This document shows, piece after piece, positions 7,630 to 14,361 of a stretch of 64,000 bases of DNA. The notes below the pieces were generated by a model. The model did no database searches. It was not told the DNA's origin and saw nothing but the letters and a program-made list of their open reading frames with translations. The stretch is from a virus, in IMG/VR virus record IMGVR_UViG_3300033149_003588, positions 1 to 64,000 of that record. One strand, given 5' to 3'. The translations under genes were made by a program, and so were the position numbers. The first letter of the stretch is position 1; each line of letters opens with the position of its first letter.

Positions 7630-7800
7630 TTAAATCGAGGTATTATTCTTTACCCACCTGTACTTCATTTGCCCACGGCGACCTCGAACTTTATATTTTC
7701 TCGGTGCCTTATCTGCCCTCTTGATTTTATTATTGTGCCTCCTTCTTTGGTGAGTGTGCTTTCTCTTAGACCGTTGTGGCCGTCTACCTCTCTTACTCAT
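7630..7800 (-). CDS. Small very basic protein, 56 aa
   Basis: Start MSKRGRRPQRSKRK at 7800, chosen for its AAGGAGGAAGAA site; the same frame extends upstream to 7845 without one. More than a third of residues are Arg or Lys, and His is frequent, so nucleic-acid binding or RNA/ribosome association is likely. There are no hydrophobic segments. An untagged short frame (7797-7856) ends on its start codon in the leader fashion. No family recognised. Confidence 0.65.
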   Translation of the reverse strand: MSKRGRRPQRSKRKHTHQRRRHNNKIKRADKAPRKYKVRGRRGQMKYRWVKNNTSI

Positions 7801-7902
7801 TTCTTCCTCCTTAGGTTTAAATATTGGTTTTCTGCCCATCTGCACTCGCCCCCCATGATAGCCGCAGACTTTGCGTTTCTTTTGTACCTCCTTTAATTTT
7901 TT

Positions 7903-7949
7903 AATTTTATCACTATACTCACCACCCTTGTTTATTCATTCGCCTCCTT
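7903..7949 (-). repeat. 47-bp direct repeat, copy 1
   Basis: Identical by eye to 8737-8783. On the coding strand it reads AAGGAGGCGA, ATG, five codons (NKQGW), TGA and an AT-rich tail ending GTGATAAAATT. In this copy the reading frame forms the last residues of the 57-aa protein at 7919-8092, and the tail lies in the gap before the 7630-7800 gene. Confidence 0.85.
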
Positions 7950-8092
7950 CGTCTTAAGTAATACTTCCTCCGTAACCACCTTCGGATCTTCCCCCATGGA
8001 AGAACGACATATATTATCACTAGCCACACACCGATTAATACTGCCCAAGAACAGACCGATTGGGCCAGTGACATCTCACCGGTGATAATCAT
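7919..8092 (-). CDS. Membrane microprotein with polybasic tail, 57 aa
   Basis: ATG at 8092 has AAAGGAGGTGAT just upstream, formed by the last codons of the preceding gene. A single hydrophobic segment (about residues 13-32, SVCSWAVLIGVW...VVLP) is followed by a strongly basic tail with five consecutive Arg and the end MNKQGW. It fits a single-pass inner-membrane protein with a cytoplasmic positive C-terminus. The tail is encoded by the 47-bp direct repeat shared with 8737-8783. Function unknown; a small host-envelope effector is possible. Confidence 0.65.
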   Translation of the reverse strand: MIITGEMSLAQSVCSWAVLIGVWLVIIYVVLPWGKIRRWLRRKYYLRRRRRMNKQGW

Positions 8093-8093
8093 A

Positions 8094-8276
8094 TCACCTC
8101 CTTTCGTTGAACATATCTACGACATCAACGTCTGCATCAACTTCTATATAATCAGTCATACAACTGACATAGAAGTTATCCTCAGAGTCAATATCATCTT
8201 CGATATGCTTTAATTGTGTGGCACTAAGGCTTACACAATAGGCGAGTGAGTCTACATCATAGTACACCCTTTCCAC
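8094..8276 (-). CDS. Small acidic protein, about 60 aa
   Basis: GTG at 8276 is eight bases from AAAGGAGG; an in-frame GTG at 8285 would sit on that site. The product is rich in Asp and Glu (DDIDSEDNF, EVDADVDVVDMF) with two Cys, and has no membrane segment. Its final codons ERR-stop overlap the ribosome site of the downstream microprotein, so the two are probably co-translated. Small acidic phage proteins often mimic DNA or bind host basic proteins, but nothing specific supports that here. Confidence 0.6.
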   Translation of the reverse strand: MERVYYDVDSLAYCVSLSATQLKHIEDDIDSEDNFYVSCMTDYIEVDADVDVVDMFNERR

Positions 8277-8315
8277 TTTATTCACCTCCTTTCATATGGT
8301 TAAAGATGAAAAATC

Positions 8316-8657
8316 CTATTTCCTTATGGCTGATTGGGTAGTTCTCAGGACTTTCATATCCCAAGAACCATGACCGGTGTCAAAGAGTACCACTGGCTCT
8401 GGAATATAAACATCACCGGCTGGCTGGATCGTAATCACAGTACCTTCCTGGTCATCATGATCAACACTGATCTCAACACTTAATATAGGAGTGCCGTTTA
8501 TACCGGTTACCCAACTCCTCGTCCATTCGCCACATGTAGAGGGGTAGAGACCACATATAACAGTCTTAGTCTCCTCGATAGATATATCGACTGTCAATGC
8601 GCCCACCCCATACATCGCGTTGCCTTGGACTACGATTAGTGTTCTTTCGTTTTTCAT
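8316..8657 (-). CDS. Hypothetical beta-rich protein, 113 aa
   Basis: MKNERTLIVVQGNAMYG start at 8657 follows GGAGGAGAA. Alternating hydrophobic and polar residues (VDISIEETKTVICG, ILSVEISVDHDD) suggest a beta-sandwich. There is no signal peptide. It is preceded by a 16-codon leader (8667-8717). No family recognised. Confidence 0.65.
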   Translation of the reverse strand: MKNERTLIVVQGNAMYGVGALTVDISIEETKTVICGLYPSTCGEWTRSWVTGINGTPILSVEISVDHDDQEGTVITIQPAGDVYIPEPVVLFDTGHGSWDMKVLRTTQSAIRK

Positions 8658-8666
8658 TTCTCCTCC

Positions 8667-8717
8667 TTAGATTTTGGTTAACTGATTCCCCACTCTCCAC
8701 ACAAATTGTTTCGCCAT
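8667..8717 (-). CDS. Leader mini-ORF, 16 codons, before the 8316-8657 gene
   Basis: AAGGAGGCCT precedes ATG at 8717. The peptide MAKQFVWRVGNQLTKI ends in TAA just before the downstream GGAGGAG. It shares position and the AATCTAAGGAGG junction with the other leaders, but not their peptide sequence. Confidence 0.4.
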   Translation of the reverse strand: MAKQFVWRVGNQLTKI

Positions 8718-8736
8718 AGGCCTCCTTCATGTCTTA

Positions 8737-8783
8737 AATTTTATCACTATACTCACCACCCTTGTTTATTCATTCGCCTCCTT
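8737..8783 (-). repeat. 47-bp direct repeat, copy 2 with free-standing mini-ORF
   Basis: Second copy of the repeat at 7903-7949, here entirely intergenic. It provides AAGGAGGCGA, ATG and five codons (MNKQGW) before TGA. Retention of exactly this piece in two gaps suggests a functional leader or regulatory unit rather than a gene fragment. Confidence 0.8.
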
Positions 8784-8832
8784 TCATGATTAAATAGTTT
8801 ACACCAATCATGCAGGGTATTGTCAATATATC

Positions 8833-9045
8833 TTAACCTTCTACACTCTCATTGAGTAACCTGCAGGTTCGATGTGCATCATATCTTGCCCCGTGCACCG
8901 GATCACCAGGATCATCGGTATTGTGTGGATATTCGGGAAACACACAATAAACACTATGAGCAGCATCTCTCATCACGATTACATACGCATTGGGATATGC
9001 TTTTCTCCGAGACACGAAGAAGAAGTCATTGTGTTTCTTAGCCAC
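8833..9045 (-). CDS. Hypothetical protein, 70 aa
   Basis: GTG start at 9045 (MAKKHNDFFFVSRRK) lies six bases after AAGGAGGTGAT. The longer frame to 9090 would begin within the ribosome site and a repeated leader segment. The product contains VFPEYPHNTDD and HRTCRLL; no motif recognised. The repeat at 9057-9130 forms its upstream region. Confidence 0.55.
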   Translation of the reverse strand: MAKKHNDFFFVSRRKAYPNAYVIVMRDAAHSVYCVFPEYPHNTDDPGDPVHGARYDAHRTCRLLNESVEG

Positions 9046-9056
9046 TTTATCACCTC

Positions 9057-9130
9057 CTTCATGTTTAAGGTTAAGTCTACAGATAGGCACATTGGATATA
9101 TAAAGTAGTTATATAGGGAATACATGTATA
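9057..9130 (-). repeat. Leader direct repeat A, copy 1
   Basis: About 74 bp, matching 11175-11248 with few differences. It lies immediately upstream of the 8833-9045 gene and includes its ribosome-site edge plus an AT-rich block (TATATAACTACTTTATATA on the coding strand). The same block precedes the adenosine-deaminase-like gene. A shared promoter or leader is the likely role. Confidence 0.7.
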
Positions 9131-9131
9131 G

Positions 9132-9208
9132 GTACGAAGTAATTATATAAGGAATACGACTTTCACATAGATCATAATAATCCTGGGATCTTGGGTAATT
9201 CCTCATAT
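9132..9208 (-). repeat. Direct repeat B, copy 1 (gene-end fragment)
   Basis: 77 bp nearly identical to 9874-9950. In the other copy this DNA covers the last 12 codons and the downstream flank of the 9914-10147 gene. Here it has no gene attached, so it looks like a duplicated gene end, with repeat A joined directly to it. Confidence 0.7.
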
Positions 9209-9234
9209 CATTATAAATACCTCCTACAAAATTA

Positions 9235-9257
9235 TGGGCAGTTTAACGTCATGCCCA
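9235..9257 (-). terminator. Hairpin after the 9294-9734 gene, possible terminator
   Basis: On the coding strand TGGGCA, an 11-base loop and TGCCCA form a 6-bp GC-rich stem, followed by TAATTTTG. It lies 37 bp after the stop of the 9294-9734 gene. The weak T-run makes it a partial terminator or attenuator at best. Confidence 0.4.
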
Positions 9258-9293
9258 GGACAGTTACTGTAGTACCTCCTTAGTCGATTGTTC

Positions 9294-9734
9294 TTAATCA
9301 GTATAAAAACGAAGATAAGGAAGGTACATACGGAGGTCTACCATAGAGTTATAGTATAGCACTTCTACCTTGTGATCAGCAAAGCCAAACCACTCAACTA
9401 GTTGCTTCCAGTCAGCAGCCATATGGGATAACTTGTCAATCCATTCTTCTGTAGTCATGTCGTTGGGACAACACATATGACCATTTCTGGCTGCATCTAG
9501 TATCATATCAAGACCCCTAGCAATCATGCAAGTCAGGTAGTACTCAAATACTTTAGCATCGTCATAACCGCAACCGTAACGTGCACGTGCCACGTAATTC
9601 GGTATACGCTTAACCACTCTGCTGATACGCTGGAAGAATTTTGCTATCTTAGCAGCGGGCCTGATAATACCTAAGATAACTATCTCTGCTATCACGGTAA
9701 ACGGGATAGAAGCGATTTTGGCAAGCATGTTCAT
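9294..9734 (-). CDS. Hypothetical protein with hydrophobic N-terminus, 146 aa
   Basis: Start MNMLAKIASIPFTVIAEI at 9734 follows AAGGGGGTGAATA. Residues 8-25 are hydrophobic and followed by basic, amphipathic helices (KIAKFFQRISRVVKRI), suggesting membrane association. The C-terminal half contains MTTEEWIDKLSHMAADWK, a segment that resembles one seen in many phage proteins of unknown function. It lies between the two repeat-B copies, with a putative hairpin terminator after it. No enzymatic motif. Confidence 0.65.
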   Translation of the reverse strand: MNMLAKIASIPFTVIAEIVILGIIRPAAKIAKFFQRISRVVKRIPNYVARARYGCGYDDAKVFEYYLTCMIARGLDMILDAARNGHMCCPNDMTTEEWIDKLSHMAADWKQLVEWFGFADHKVEVLYYNSMVDLRMYLPYLRFYTD

Positions 9735-9873
9735 TATTCACCCCCTTCGTTGCCGTTAGATTGTTAAATAACCTCCTTTCGTTTTTACCGGTTATCCTAA
9801 CAAGCGTGAATTTATATATATGAAACGCAGTCCAAGTGGCAATTCTTGGATGCGGATTGTTGTCAAATTATAA

Positions 9874-9950
9874 GTACGAAGTAATTATATAAGGAATACG
9901 ACTTTCACATAGATCATAATAATCCTGGAATCTTAGGTAATTCCTCATAT
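9874..9950 (-). repeat. Direct repeat B, copy 2
   Basis: Covers the 3' end of the 9914-10147 gene and its downstream flank. It differs from 9132-9208 at only a couple of positions. The intact reading frame here marks it as the probable source copy. Confidence 0.7.
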
Positions 9951-10147
9951 TGTATAGCGCGAATTAACTTTTCCTTAAGTATAGCAGCACCCTTTTGACG
10001 CGCTCTCCTCAAAACCCAATTAGGCGGGTTGGGATTTTCTGGCCCATCATAGAAACAATAGAGTTCGCCATCGTAGAAAAATGACCACTTACTCCACTCC
10101 ATTGCTACTCCACTCGGGCCCGCTTCTAATACCTTGATGTCTTCCAT
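9914..10147 (-). CDS. Hypothetical protein, 77 aa
   Basis: Start MEDIKVLEAGPSG at 10147, with TAAGGAGTGTATC upstream. The protein is Trp/Tyr-rich in the first half (EWSKWSFFYDGELYCFYDG) with a basic helical second half. No motif recognised. Its last codons lie in repeat B. It stands just downstream of the adenosine-deaminase-like gene. Confidence 0.55.
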   Translation of the reverse strand: MEDIKVLEAGPSGVAMEWSKWSFFYDGELYCFYDGPENPNPPNWVLRRARQKGAAILKEKLIRAIQYEELPKIPGLL

Positions 10148-10216
10148 GATACACTCCTTATAGAATTTGGGTAATTTATTATAGGTACGTGGCTACAGGG
10201 AATTATTTACTAGAGA

Positions 10217-11164
10217 CTATATATGGCGCAGTGCCATATCAGCTAGTATATCAATAGGAATACCAGCATTCTCCAGTAACTCTAGATCATCAGCCATGCA
10301 TGTACCAAATACTCCGGCATCATCAGTACCAACAAGAATATCTATACCATGATCCAGAAATCTGTGTACATGATTCATATCCTCGATACTATTGAGAAGC
10401 ACATTGCTAACAGGACATACCTCGATAGCTATGCTGTTACCAGCAATGGCATCAAGAATGTCACGCGTAGCCTGTGTATTAATAGTACCCAGAACTAAGC
10501 CATGGCCAATACGATCAACGATATCTACGAGATACCAGAAATCCTGTATATATTTATCTAGCGGGATATCACATTCCTCACCCTGATGATAAAATATCAT
10601 CATCCCTCTCTCCTTCGCTAGAGCAAGCTGTTTTACCACTTTCTCCAATGGAAGTTGTACTGAGGCCCAGTCTACTGCATAGAAACCAGCATTAGCAGCA
10701 ATATCGAGCATGCTAGCAACCAGGTCATCACGATCTACAAACCTACTCCTGGATATCAAGAGTACAGGTCTGATTAGCATACTGGTTACATCACTACACC
10801 TTCTCACTGCTTTATAAAGATGACGTTCAACAGCCGAATACCAGCCATTGATATCGTCGTCCTTAGGAGGAGATGGTGGCGTAATACGGAGATCTGCTAT
10901 CCGTATACCCTGCTTAATCCACCAATCAACCACGCCCTCTAGTGCAGCATCGAAATGGTCTGCCTTATCAGCTATGCTAAAATATTGAGCATAAACTGAC
11001 AAGAAGCTACCGAGATCAACCACACTACTAACAGCTGTATCTATCTGGTCAACTAGAATATCAGTCAGCCTCGCGATAATTTCAGCCGGAGTAGTGCCAC
11101 CGAGATGAGCATGGAAGTCATAGGGATAAAGCTTGGTCGCCTCTCTCTGGAGTGGCTCTTTCAT
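10217..11164 (-). CDS. Adenosine/AMP deaminase-like metallohydrolase
   Basis: 315 aa. Metal- and substrate-site landmarks of the adenosine deaminase superfamily appear in order: YDFHAHLGG (HxH near residue 18), FYHQGEE (equivalent of HAGE), DRIGHGL, IEVCPVSN and VGTDDAG. Length is close to bacterial Add proteins (about 330-340). Expected chemistry is hydrolytic deamination of an adenine nucleoside or related purine in the cytosol. ATG at 11164 follows AAGGGGGTGAATA. Repeat A lies just upstream and may carry its promoter. In a phage, roles could include purine salvage or removal of adenine-based defence signals. The substrate cannot be told from sequence. Confidence 0.8.
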   Translation of the reverse strand: MKEPLQREATKLYPYDFHAHLGGTTPAEIIARLTDILVDQIDTAVSSVVDLGSFLSVYAQYFSIADKADHFDAALEGVVDWWIKQGIRIADLRITPPSPPKDDDINGWYSAVERHLYKAVRRCSDVTSMLIRPVLLISRSRFVDRDDLVASMLDIAANAGFYAVDWASVQLPLEKVVKQLALAKERGMMIFYHQGEECDIPLDKYIQDFWYLVDIVDRIGHGLVLGTINTQATRDILDAIAGNSIAIEVCPVSNVLLNSIEDMNHVHRFLDHGIDILVGTDDAGVFGTCMADDLELLENAGIPIDILADMALRHI

Positions 11165-11174
11165 TATTCACCCC

Positions 11175-11248
11175 CTTCATGTTTAGGGTTAGGTCTACAG
11201 ACAGGCACATTGGATATGTGAGGTAGTTATATAGAGAATACATGTATA
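11175..11248 (-). promoter_or_regulatory. Leader direct repeat A, copy 2
   Basis: Matches 9057-9130 and lies at the same distance upstream of a start codon. Both copies contain an AT-rich block (ATATAACTACC on the coding strand, TATATAACTACTTTATATA in the other copy). Two unrelated genes sharing this upstream DNA suggests a common promoter or translation leader. No clear -35/-10 pair was identified. Confidence 0.45.
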
Positions 11249-11321
11249 ATTCGAGAAAAATCTTCTTTGGATGGAGCATGCTACACTATGGAATACGTCT
11301 ATTGCTTTACTATTTCTTACC

Positions 11322-11409
11322 TTCCTGTTATCCTGGTACCTCCCTGTTATTTTTTTATTCCTGTTATCCTGGTACCTCCCTGTTATTTTTTTATTCCTGT
11401 TATCCTGGT
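11322..11409. repeat. 36-bp tandem repeat, about 2.4 copies
   Basis: The unit starts TTCCTGTTATCCTGGTA on the plus strand, with copies beginning at 11322, 11358 and 11394. Each full unit contains CCTGTTAT twice, so there is a shorter internal repeat. It lies in non-coding DNA. Read on either strand it gives only low-complexity peptides. Confidence 0.85.
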
Positions 11410-11536
11410 ATTATATTTTAATATATACCCCTTTTTCTATCTCTTTTTTTTCTTCCTTTATACTTTATAAAAAAATATGTACTCATGTTTCCTCTATCAT
11501 TTCAATCTAAATACTACCTAACATACTTTTCTCTTT

Positions 11537-11616
11537 CCCCACGTCCATAAAAACACACCCTAGCGGGATGGGAAGAAGCCCCACTCGTCCCCACTGAGGT
11601 AAATATTGTCCCCACT
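11537..11616. repeat. Iteron-like CCCCAC motifs with helical spacing
   Basis: CCCCACT begins at 11579, 11589 and 11610, and CCCCACG at 11537. Two copies are extended as GTCCCCACT. Spacings of 10 and 21 bp put three sites on one face of the helix, as expected for cooperative protein binding. The surrounding DNA is very AT-rich, so these GC boxes stand out. Confidence 0.5.
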
Positions 11617-11779
11617 TATAATTATGTACGATATCAGATAATTCTAAGAAAAATAGAAAATTTAAAGATAGGTAGAATTAAATTAGATTATAATATAGGT
11701 ATGTTTAATAGGTAAGAGAATTACTTATCTGGAATACGAGGGATCGTTCCAAATATAATTTAATGAATATCGATTATTT

Positions 11780-12031
11780 TTATTTATCATATACAAACAT
11801 ACAATTATCTCCGAATTCCCATTTTATATGGTCCTTCTCTAACTCTGGATATAATATACGAAGTTTGATCCAAAATAGATAATCCAGGTATTCTGCTTCA
11901 CATGCACACTTGGCAGCCTTATTATATCCAAATGGAAGAGCAGCATATACTTTCATTAAACGTCTATACGCATTACTCTCTAATTTAATCTTTATGATTT
12001 CTTGTGGGACATCATATCTCTTTTTATTCAT
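11780..12031 (-). CDS. Hypothetical protein, 83 aa
   Basis: Start MNKKRYDVPQEII at 12031 with AAGGGAGTATAAA upstream. The protein is mixed charge, with Cys at CACEAEYLDYLFW and CMFVYDK. It is the last gene of the AT-rich block before the 615-bp gap. No family recognised and no membrane segment. Confidence 0.6.
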   Translation of the reverse strand: MNKKRYDVPQEIIKIKLESNAYRRLMKVYAALPFGYNKAAKCACEAEYLDYLFWIKLRILYPELEKDHIKWEFGDNCMFVYDK

Positions 12032-12078
12032 TTTATACTCCCTTAATATAATCCTACGCTGATATTACTATATCCAAA

Positions 12079-12294
12079 TCAGCAACTATCTGGTGGAAAC
12101 ATAATATCAGCATCATAACTAAGCAACTGTTGATTTTCATTATCTACTGGAATATATAGATTTTTAAAAGCCCAATCCTCACACAAGTATTGCCTTCCAT
12201 TAATACTAGTAATGAGCCACCCATTAATAATTCCTTCATAATTAGTTACTCTTATAGCATCTACTATCGTCGATTCCCTGCGAAATTTAGCCAT
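12079..12294 (-). CDS. Small phage protein of the 'YRKKPVxVEA'-like family
   Basis: 71 aa, start MAKFRRESTIVDAIRVTN at 12294 with AAGGGAGGTATATATT. The beginning (FRRESTIVDAIRVT) and centre (WLITSINGRQYLCEDWAF) match the layout of a widespread small phage protein of unknown function: a basic start followed by V-x-A-I/V-x-x-T, then a W-I/L-I-T strand and YPC-like turn. Similarity is by eye. No enzymatic role is proposed. Confidence 0.6.
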   Translation of the reverse strand: MAKFRRESTIVDAIRVTNYEGIINGWLITSINGRQYLCEDWAFKNLYIPVDNENQQLLSYDADIMFPPDSC

Positions 12295-12308
12295 AATATA
12301 TACCTCCC

Positions 12309-12887
12309 TTATTTTATTCCTTTTTTCTTAAGATAAATATTAACCAATGCTAAAAATGTTGTTATATCTTCTTCGGATTCTAATATACTTGGCATTTGCG
12401 GGTGTCTTAATGCCCACCTTATGCCGCGATCTATCCAATACGAATTCGGTTTTATACCCCACAATCCTCGTCTATGTCGTCTAGCCTTAACTTCTGCCTT
12501 GACTAGATTCAACATTATAGAATCATTATATGAATATTTTACATATGCATATGCATAACCATCAGAAATGATCTTTTCATTGTATAGCTTTCCATCTATA
12601 TAAACATATCCTAATAGTCTGCCAAAAACATCAAGCGAATCATCTGCTAGCTGCAGATCTATAATTTTGCCTTCTAATGCATTCTGAGTATATCGATATG
12701 CTTCTTGACCATAATACTGAACGTCTTTTCTTGGGTCTTTAGTCTCTGGGGTATCAACACCTACAAGTCTTACTCTTTTTTTATCGTCAAGTATAAAGGT
12801 GTCACCATCTATAACTCTTACCACAGTTACCATACGTCCTAATGTTATTATAACAAATAGAAAAAATATTACCATAAATCTATTCAT
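12309..12887 (-). CDS. Exported thermonuclease (staphylococcal nuclease domain)
   Basis: 192 aa. A hydrophobic N-terminus (MNRFMVIFFLFVIITLG) looks like a signal peptide or anchor. It is followed by an SNase fold: VIDGDTFIL, KRVRLVGVDTPET (Arg, Asp and Glu of the catalytic set) and DVFGRLLGYVYI (second Arg). The second half has YAYAYVKY and RRGLWG as in the family. Expected activity is Ca2+-dependent cleavage of DNA or RNA at or outside the membrane. It could degrade competing phage DNA at entry, or host DNA after lysis. ATG at 12887 follows a GGAGGTATT site. Confidence 0.88.
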   Translation of the reverse strand: MNRFMVIFFLFVIITLGRMVTVVRVIDGDTFILDDKKRVRLVGVDTPETKDPRKDVQYYGQEAYRYTQNALEGKIIDLQLADDSLDVFGRLLGYVYIDGKLYNEKIISDGYAYAYVKYSYNDSIMLNLVKAEVKARRHRRGLWGIKPNSYWIDRGIRWALRHPQMPSILESEEDITTFLALVNIYLKKKGIK

Positions 12888-12959
12888 AATACCTCCAGGC
12901 CAATATTACTATGAGTAATCTACGTGTTATCATGGTATCACCCAAATAATATATGCATG

Positions 12960-13490
12960 TTATTCTTGTACTTCCTCAATAGGCACTAATATAAGTGCTA
13001 TATAATTTTTAGATAAGAGGTTTTTAATTAATTTCTCGGCCCCACGTGTGTAAAATGGAGCATCATAACAAACGATTTTATTAATACCCACATGTAACAA
13101 CTCTAATATGCATTCTTTACATGGCGGGCCACAACTGCAATATAATGTGCCCCCCCTAACCGACACACCCATATCGATAGCATTCAGTATGGCAGCACGC
13201 TCGGCATGTACAGCCCAACACATATCTATTTTCTTACCATGACTATCTTTATTATCACGATAGCGCGGACAAACACTACTTCTTCTGAATCTGCCAGATA
13301 GTATTTGACCATCATCTGACCTATAACTACAATCTGGTAATGGTAATGGCGGACCATTGTATCCACTCGATATTATTTTGCCATTTTTAACAATGATAGC
13401 ACCTATATGACGCGATAAACATCTACTGTTCTGAGATATGGCCCTTGCAATCTGTAAATATGTAATATCTTGTTTTGTATACTTTGCCAT
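12960..13490 (-). CDS. Deoxycytidylate (dCMP) deaminase family protein
   Basis: 176 aa. Zinc-site motifs are complete: WAVHAERAAILNA (HAE) and CSCGPPCKECI (PCxxC). The N-terminal SRHIGAIIVKNGKIISSGYNG and the insert with additional Cys (DCSYR, SVCPRYRD) match ComEB/dCMP deaminase proteins of phages, whose insert binds a second zinc and the dCTP/dTTP effector. It supplies dUMP for thymidylate synthesis in the cytosol. The upstream sugar gene ends 4 bp away, so it is part of the same operon. Confidence 0.88.
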   Translation of the reverse strand: MAKYTKQDITYLQIARAISQNSRCLSRHIGAIIVKNGKIISSGYNGPPLPLPDCSYRSDDGQILSGRFRRSSVCPRYRDNKDSHGKKIDMCWAVHAERAAILNAIDMGVSVRGGTLYCSCGPPCKECILELLHVGINKIVCYDAPFYTRGAEKLIKNLLSKNYIALILVPIEEVQE

Positions 13491-13494
13491 CGAC

Positions 13495-14361
13495 CTACTC
13501 CTCTATTATATAATTAGCATGCTTATATAATTCACTATGATTACATATCCATTCTCTTAGTTCTGCTAACATCGTTGAATATGACGACACTACGTATTTC
13601 AATAATTTCCTGGTATCTACCATACTCTTATCACACACGGGCACAGCAACTGACTTAATATCCACATTCATCTTATTAAATGTATGCTGGATTATCCTTA
13701 ATAAATCGTCCTTACGTATAGTGAATGGAGATACCAGATGATATAATCCAGTAATATCCGGTTGCTGTATAAACTTATCTATGCATTTGGCCAACTCAAG
13801 TGTTGTAATCCCAGTCCATAATGCATTATGATATCCAGTTACAGTAGACTGTTGTTTCATAAACCAATGAAATAAACCAGTACCATTTTTCTTAAGTTCC
13901 GGCCCTATTATAGATAGTCTAAGGGTTAGATCTTTGTTATTTATAACTTCACCCAGGGCTTTAGTTTTGCCATACCAATCATCGGCATTGGGTATATCTT
14001 GTTCATCATAATATCCGCGAGACCCATTCCAAATACAGTCTGTCGAGAGATGTATAAGTTTTATTTCTGTATCGCTTAATATTTCTTCTAAAAGATGAGG
14101 GAAAAATGAATTAACATATACTGCCCTTGCACGCTGCTGTTCTGCTGCACCAGTGAGTACCCCAATACAGTTAATAACAATCATAGGTGATTCAGATAAT
14201 ATTGCCTGCCCGATCTCCTTTTTCGATGCTTCTTCAATATCCATAACAATATCAGCATTGTTGCGCGCTAGAGTTATTATATCATAACTAGTTTCCTCCT
14301 TTAAATACATACTAATCATATGTCCAGCCATACCATTTGATCCTAATACTAATATCTTCAT
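13495..14361 (-). CDS. dTDP-4-dehydrorhamnose reductase-like (RmlD-type) sugar-nucleotide reductase
   Basis: 288 aa, extended short-chain dehydrogenase fold. The NAD(P) motif GSNGMAG is at residue 8, STDCIWNG follows near the middle, and DDWYGKTKALGE has the catalytic Tyr-x3-Lys. Length and pattern fit RmlD/RfbD reductases, which finish dTDP-deoxysugars. Its start overlaps the stop of the upstream epimerase gene by 4 bp. With the RmlC-like cupin and glycosyltransferases it forms a sugar-synthesis module. The exact sugar is unknown, and RmlA and RmlB are not visible here, so the host may supply the precursor. Confidence 0.8.
   Translation of the reverse strand: MKILVLGSNGMAGHMISMYLKEETSYDIITLARNNADIVMDIEEASKKEIGQAILSESPMIVINCIGVLTGAAEQQRARAVYVNSFFPHLLEEILSDTEIKLIHLSTDCIWNGSRGYYDEQDIPNADDWYGKTKALGEVINNKDLTLRLSIIGPELKKNGTGLFHWFMKQQSTVTGYHNALWTGITTLELAKCIDKFIQQPDITGLYHLVSPFTIRKDDLLRIIQHTFNKMNVDIKSVAVPVCDKSMVDTRKLLKYVVSSYSTMLAELREWICNHSELYKHANYIIEE

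Larger units (their letters stand above)
11165..11779 (-). other. 615-bp non-coding segment with repeats, between blocks of different composition
   Basis: No minus-strand frame of credible length. Plus-strand frames here are low-complexity translations of a tandem repeat. From low to high coordinate it contains leader repeat A (11175-11248), a 36-bp tandem repeat (11322-11409), long A/T tracts, and CCCCACT motifs spaced 10 and 21 bp apart (11579-11616). The gene set to the right is markedly more AT-rich with weaker ribosome sites than that to the left. It may hold promoters for the accessory block or a replication/regulatory element. Confidence 0.6.

Noticed and set aside
8979-9206. Minus-strand ORF of 75 aa starting MRNYPRSQDYYDLCESR
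   Set aside because: Made of repeats B and A read out of frame and running into the 8833-9045 gene; a duplicate fragment rather than a gene.
9800-9913. Sigma70-like promoter starting with TTGACA on the coding strand near 9862
   Set aside because: No acceptable -10 box at 16-18 bp; the AT-rich TATATATAAA is much too far downstream.
11267-11510. Plus-strand ORFs of 67 and 79 aa with repeated PVILVPPCYFFI segments
   Set aside because: They are translations of the 36-bp tandem repeat in two frames, opposite to all other genes and lacking a ribosome site.
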